Below the pieces are notes generated by a model that was not told the origin of the DNA, did not search any database, and saw only the letters and a list, made by a program, of their open reading frames with translations. Both the position numbers and the translations under genes were made by a program. A stretch of DNA of 64,000 bases from Rhododendron vialii (Eukaryota; Streptophyta; Magnoliopsida; Ericales; Ericaceae), in the NCBI RefSeq assembly GCF_030253575.1, contig NC_080557.1, positions 47,909,501-47,973,500 of the forward strand. Reading direction: 5' to 3'. Shown piece by piece: positions 60,493 to 64,000 of this stretch; position 1 is the stretch's first letter; the number at the start of each line of letters is the position of its first letter.

Positions 60493-63400
60493 ATGAATTT
60501 CTTCAAATTCCAAAACCTCAATCCCATTTACAAAACCCTCCTCTCCAGATTCCACACCCAAGGCAGCAACAAGAACTTCAATCTCCACCCTCACAACCGC
60601 ATCATTCAGGCCCTCGGTTCTTCCCAATTCTACGATCACTACCCCTTCGACCCCACACACAGCCCTAACTACAAGATTCCGAAGAGGTGGCATGTCGGTC
60701 ACTCTCACCACCACCGCCGCGACGAATCCAGCAAGGAGGCCGAGAACATATTCCGGCTGGGACTCGCCGCCGACTTCGGCTTGGCGGCCGGGAAGGCTTT
60801 GACCGGTTATCTTTCCGGCAGCACTGCGCTTATTGCCGACGCCGCTCATTCTGCCTCCGATGTGGTAACATAACGCTTGCCGCGCAATTTCCCTTGTTAT
60901 GCTTAAGTGCTATAGATAGATTAATCTATTCTCATATTCTTCTTTTTCTTCTTCGTTCAATTTATGCTTTTTCCATTTTATTGTGTTTCCTGGACATATC
61001 CTCGATAGTTGTTGAATCTGGATGTTGCTTGTTGCCATCATGTAGACGTATCTTTCTCAAATTCTTCAAAATTTGCTGCCATCATTCAACACTGTTCGCA
61101 GGGATTTATTTTTAATTTTTTTTCCTGCCCTACAATAAGTAGAGTTGTCAAAGTAAAGTACTCTAGATCGGCTCTCGTCTTGTGAACACAGTAAGCTTGA
61201 ACATATATTTAAAGGTTGTTAAGTTTTCAAGCCAAGTTTGATTAACAGGAGCTAGCGCAGTTGGCCAGGACTTGCATCTCACTAGGAGGTCACGAGTTTG
61301 AGTCTTCCCACCTATGTGTGGGTATTCTTTCCTTTGTATTTGTTGGGGTTATTTCTCTCCTTAATGGGGCTTGTAGTTGAGTTGGGCTTAGAGTGATTGT
61401 TGTCCCTTTGATGGGCTTATTTATCCTGTTGGTTCAGTTATCGGGCTTAGTTATCTCGTGGACTCTCACACAATGGATGTAGTATCCCATGGTTTATACT
61501 TTGTACTTCATACATGATGTAATGATCTCTCCTACCGATTGACAAAAAAAACTACCCGCTCGCTTCGTGTGGCTCCTTTATCACCCCTAATCATGTGCAG
61601 ATGTGAAAACTCTTGAACAAGGAAATGGAAATGTTACCAACGAGGGTGGAATCCCACCAAAGTAAATGGAATACAAGTAAGGAAAACGACTGCAATTCAC
61701 AACCCCTACTTTATACAACATTTCCCCCCCTAACAACCTCCTAACCAACTTATACTTCTCACTAATCAAGGTACCATCAGTTAATGCATACTCCTGTACA
61801 ATACAACTACAAAGATACTTCAATCCCCACTCCTATTAGGATGTGGATCCATCCATGTGTCAGGCCTTCTCAACTAGAATACACGAATATTGGGATATTG
61901 CTGTATATCACATAATATTCATGAGTGTAGGTTGTTATAAACTATGTAAGTTGTACCTGGGTAAGATGCACACGAGGTAAAATGTGAGGTTCTTTTTCTT
62001 TAACTATCACAAAGATTATAGGATCCAAATGTCAAATTTTGTCATGGGTGGTGAACCAATACGGGTCGGTGCCTTTCTGTCTACTTCGGTATTGGGTCTT
62101 CCATATTTAGAATTCAGAAAACGTGTATCTGATCTCTTTTTATTTCATAGTCATAGTTTTGTTAACTTGTCCAGTTCACATGTAATTCTTTGCATGGATC
62201 TTTTCTTCCCTCAATGTGGAGTTCATTTAAAAATGACAGAAATTCTTCATAATCTTAACTTTGACAACTCTACATATTGTTGTTATTGTTTTTGCCCTAC
62301 AGGTTCTTAGTGGCGTTGCTTTGTTGTCATTTAAAGCTGCAAGGGTTCCCAAGGACAAAGAACACCCATATGGTCACTATTGATTTGTACCTACACGCTA
62401 CTCCATTAGTCTTAATTTTTTTTTTCCACGTGTCTTAACTTGGTGGTTGTTGAGTTTTTATTATGCATTTTGCCTTGGTGAAAGATGGTTTAAACTTTAA
62501 TGTTTTTTCAGTCTGCTGAATTTCTGATTTGTGAGAATGAGGAGTTTAATCAGTTTCAAATCTGATTGTGGGGATATTTGTTGCTATAATTGGTGAATGA
62601 AACACGGGTCGATCGTTCAGCATTGACAACTTAGCCTATTAATGTTGAGGTTGGACCTGAGGTTGTGGGCAACCACCTTGTGCCCAATCTATTCATCACA
62701 AATCACATTAATGGGGACAAAAGTAGGTGTCCTGATAAATAAAGTTAGCTTCATACTCTGTAATTTATTGGGAAGTAGCTATTAAATTATTGACCACAAA
62801 GAAAAAGAGTTTTTATTTGTATTTACTCTTAATTGTACACCGCATGTTCAAATACTTAATTCAATTGAATACCCAATACAAGATACAGGAGGCACAAGGA
62901 AAGATAGGAAATCCTGTTATTTCCTGGCATAACATGGTTATCATCCTCTTTTATGGCAATAGTTCCATCATCAAAATTTCTCTTAAGATGCCAAGTTAAA
63001 AATAAAAACAGTAAGAGCCTTTATTGCTAGCTGATACATTTACTCTGGTGCTTATGCAGTACAAGAATGTGATTTCATATTAATTACCATTGCAGTAGAT
63101 CTGTAGTTCCTTTCTCTAGCAATGCCTCTTTTTGTCTGGCTGATTTTATCATCCAGTAGAAGGTATCTTGCAATGAGCAGCTAGATTAAAAAGCTCATGG
63201 TTTGTGCATGCTGATCTCCTCCTCACCCGACCATAGGGGGCTAGAGCTTGTTTTCCTCAGAGTCTTAAGACATTTGTGCTCTTCATTTATATAGGATATC
63301 TTTGTAGTCACTTTGTACTTTGCTTTACTTCACCACTTGATCCGATATGTTTGTATTCTTTCTTTTCGTGAACTTGCCAAATGTTATGCCTTAGTTCTTA

Positions 63401-63886
63401 GGAGTAATTCATGTTCTTGCATGAGCAGAATAACATGTAATTATTGTATCTTTCCCGGAGTTTCATCCTTGGAATGACGTGCCCTTTGTTTGACGTCTTG
63501 ATCTTAGTTGTGCATCAAAACATTCAGTACTGATATCTAATGTGGGAAATTGCTCCTTGGATACATATACCTTTTTGTAATGACCTCAAGTTTTGTCATT
63601 ATGATTTCTAACGTAATATTTGGAAAAGAAAAAAAGGCCTGTGTGTCTGTAATTGCCTATATAGATGTTGATTCCAAATGCTGCCTTCACTCTTTTAGTG
63701 AATACACACTTCTACATGTTTCTTCAGGCGACTATATATTGCTCTTCACTTCTACAATTTACATTTAGTTTTTGTTTGTCATTTCCAGGGCATGGTAAAT
63801 TTGAGACTTTAGGAGCGCTTGGGATTTCTGTAATGCTTTTGGGAACAGCTGGAGGTATTGCGTGGCATGCTTTAGATATTTTGATG
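60493..63886 (+). CDS. Cation diffusion facilitator, metal tolerance protein C4-like (partial)
   Basis: First three exons of a CDF transporter: 60493-60864, 62303-62372, 63789-63886, joining in phase to 180 codons. The gene continues past the right edge (the family is about 450 aa). Residues 1-60 are basic and rich in N, H and S, consistent with an organellar targeting sequence. The first membrane segments begin near RLGLAADFGLAAG (residue about 88). The CDF metal-site motif HSASD (HxxxD in TM2) follows, then the cytosolic PYGHGKFET motif characteristic of the family, then a third hydrophobic segment (ISVMLLGTAGGIAWHALD). The best match from memory is the Arabidopsis MTPC4/MTP7 group, putative mitochondrial zinc or related-metal/H+ antiporters. 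HSHHHRR (about residues 70-76) may be a metal-sensing loop. Intron 1 (1,438 bp) holds a SINE. Confidence 0.88.
61247..61552 (+). mobile_element. tRNA-derived SINE in intron 1 of the CDF gene
   Basis: An A box (TAGCGCAGTTGG) and a B box (GAGTTTGAGTC) are about 45 bp apart, followed by a body of about 230 bp (CCACCTATGTGTGGG, then TGGGCTTAGAGTG) and a short A-tail (GACAAAAAAA). Body organisation resembles the angiosperm Au-type SINEs. I could not identify a target duplication. Confidence 0.65.
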
Positions 63887-64000
63887 GTAGGATCCGTCTT
63901 ATTTCTCCCTATCATGAAGCAATATGATGATCCTATAGTTATATATGATTCATTGATTCCATTTTTTTTACTGTTATTGCAATGTATCAGGTATAGGTTA

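Overview
This is nuclear DNA from a flowering plant, most likely a eudicot. The evidence is intron-rich genes with GT..AG introns, plant-type gene families (CC-type glutaredoxins, PEX6, CUL1, an MTPC4-like CDF transporter), plant USE/TATA small-RNA promoters, and many MITEs, SINEs and LINE 3' ends. I cannot name the species.

Layout. 1-9.8 kb: gene-free and transposon-rich. The left edge carries an inverted copy of a glutaredoxin promoter, so a further glutaredoxin gene probably lies off the left end. A 1,500-bp CACTA element (4449-5948) contains a nested SINE. 9.8-14.7 kb: a cluster of two intact CC-type glutaredoxins and one pseudogene on the + strand; a LINE 3' end replaced the pseudogene's TATA region. 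15.7-17.6 kb: a two-exon gene for a 74-residue protein (- strand). 18.1-23.9 kb: a cluster of 7SL (SRP) RNA sequences. One is a well-preserved full-length gene with a canonical USE and TATA; two are rearranged - strand copies and two are truncated + strand copies inside a tandem duplication. A small hAT element carrying a tRNA-like body is inserted in one duplicate, and the other duplicate keeps the empty site.

26.4-34.9 kb: a complete 16-exon PEX6 gene (943 aa, peroxisomal AAA+ ATPase). 37-42.2 kb: a 3'-truncated tandem copy of CUL1 with exons 1-9 still open. 45.5-51.7 kb: a complete 19-exon CUL1 (741 aa, SCF ubiquitin-ligase scaffold) on the - strand. 53.6-60.1 kb: MITEs and a 4.78-kb LTR-like block with a 5-bp target duplication, probably a solo LTR. 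60.5 kb to the end: the first three exons of a mitochondrial-type cation diffusion facilitator like MTPC4, continuing beyond the window.

The genes are unrelated housekeeping or redox genes and form no operon-like unit. The main story is local duplication (glutaredoxins, 7SL RNAs, CUL1) followed by decay of one copy through transposon insertion, frameshift or truncation. Several insertions can be ordered in time because the paralogue keeps the empty site.
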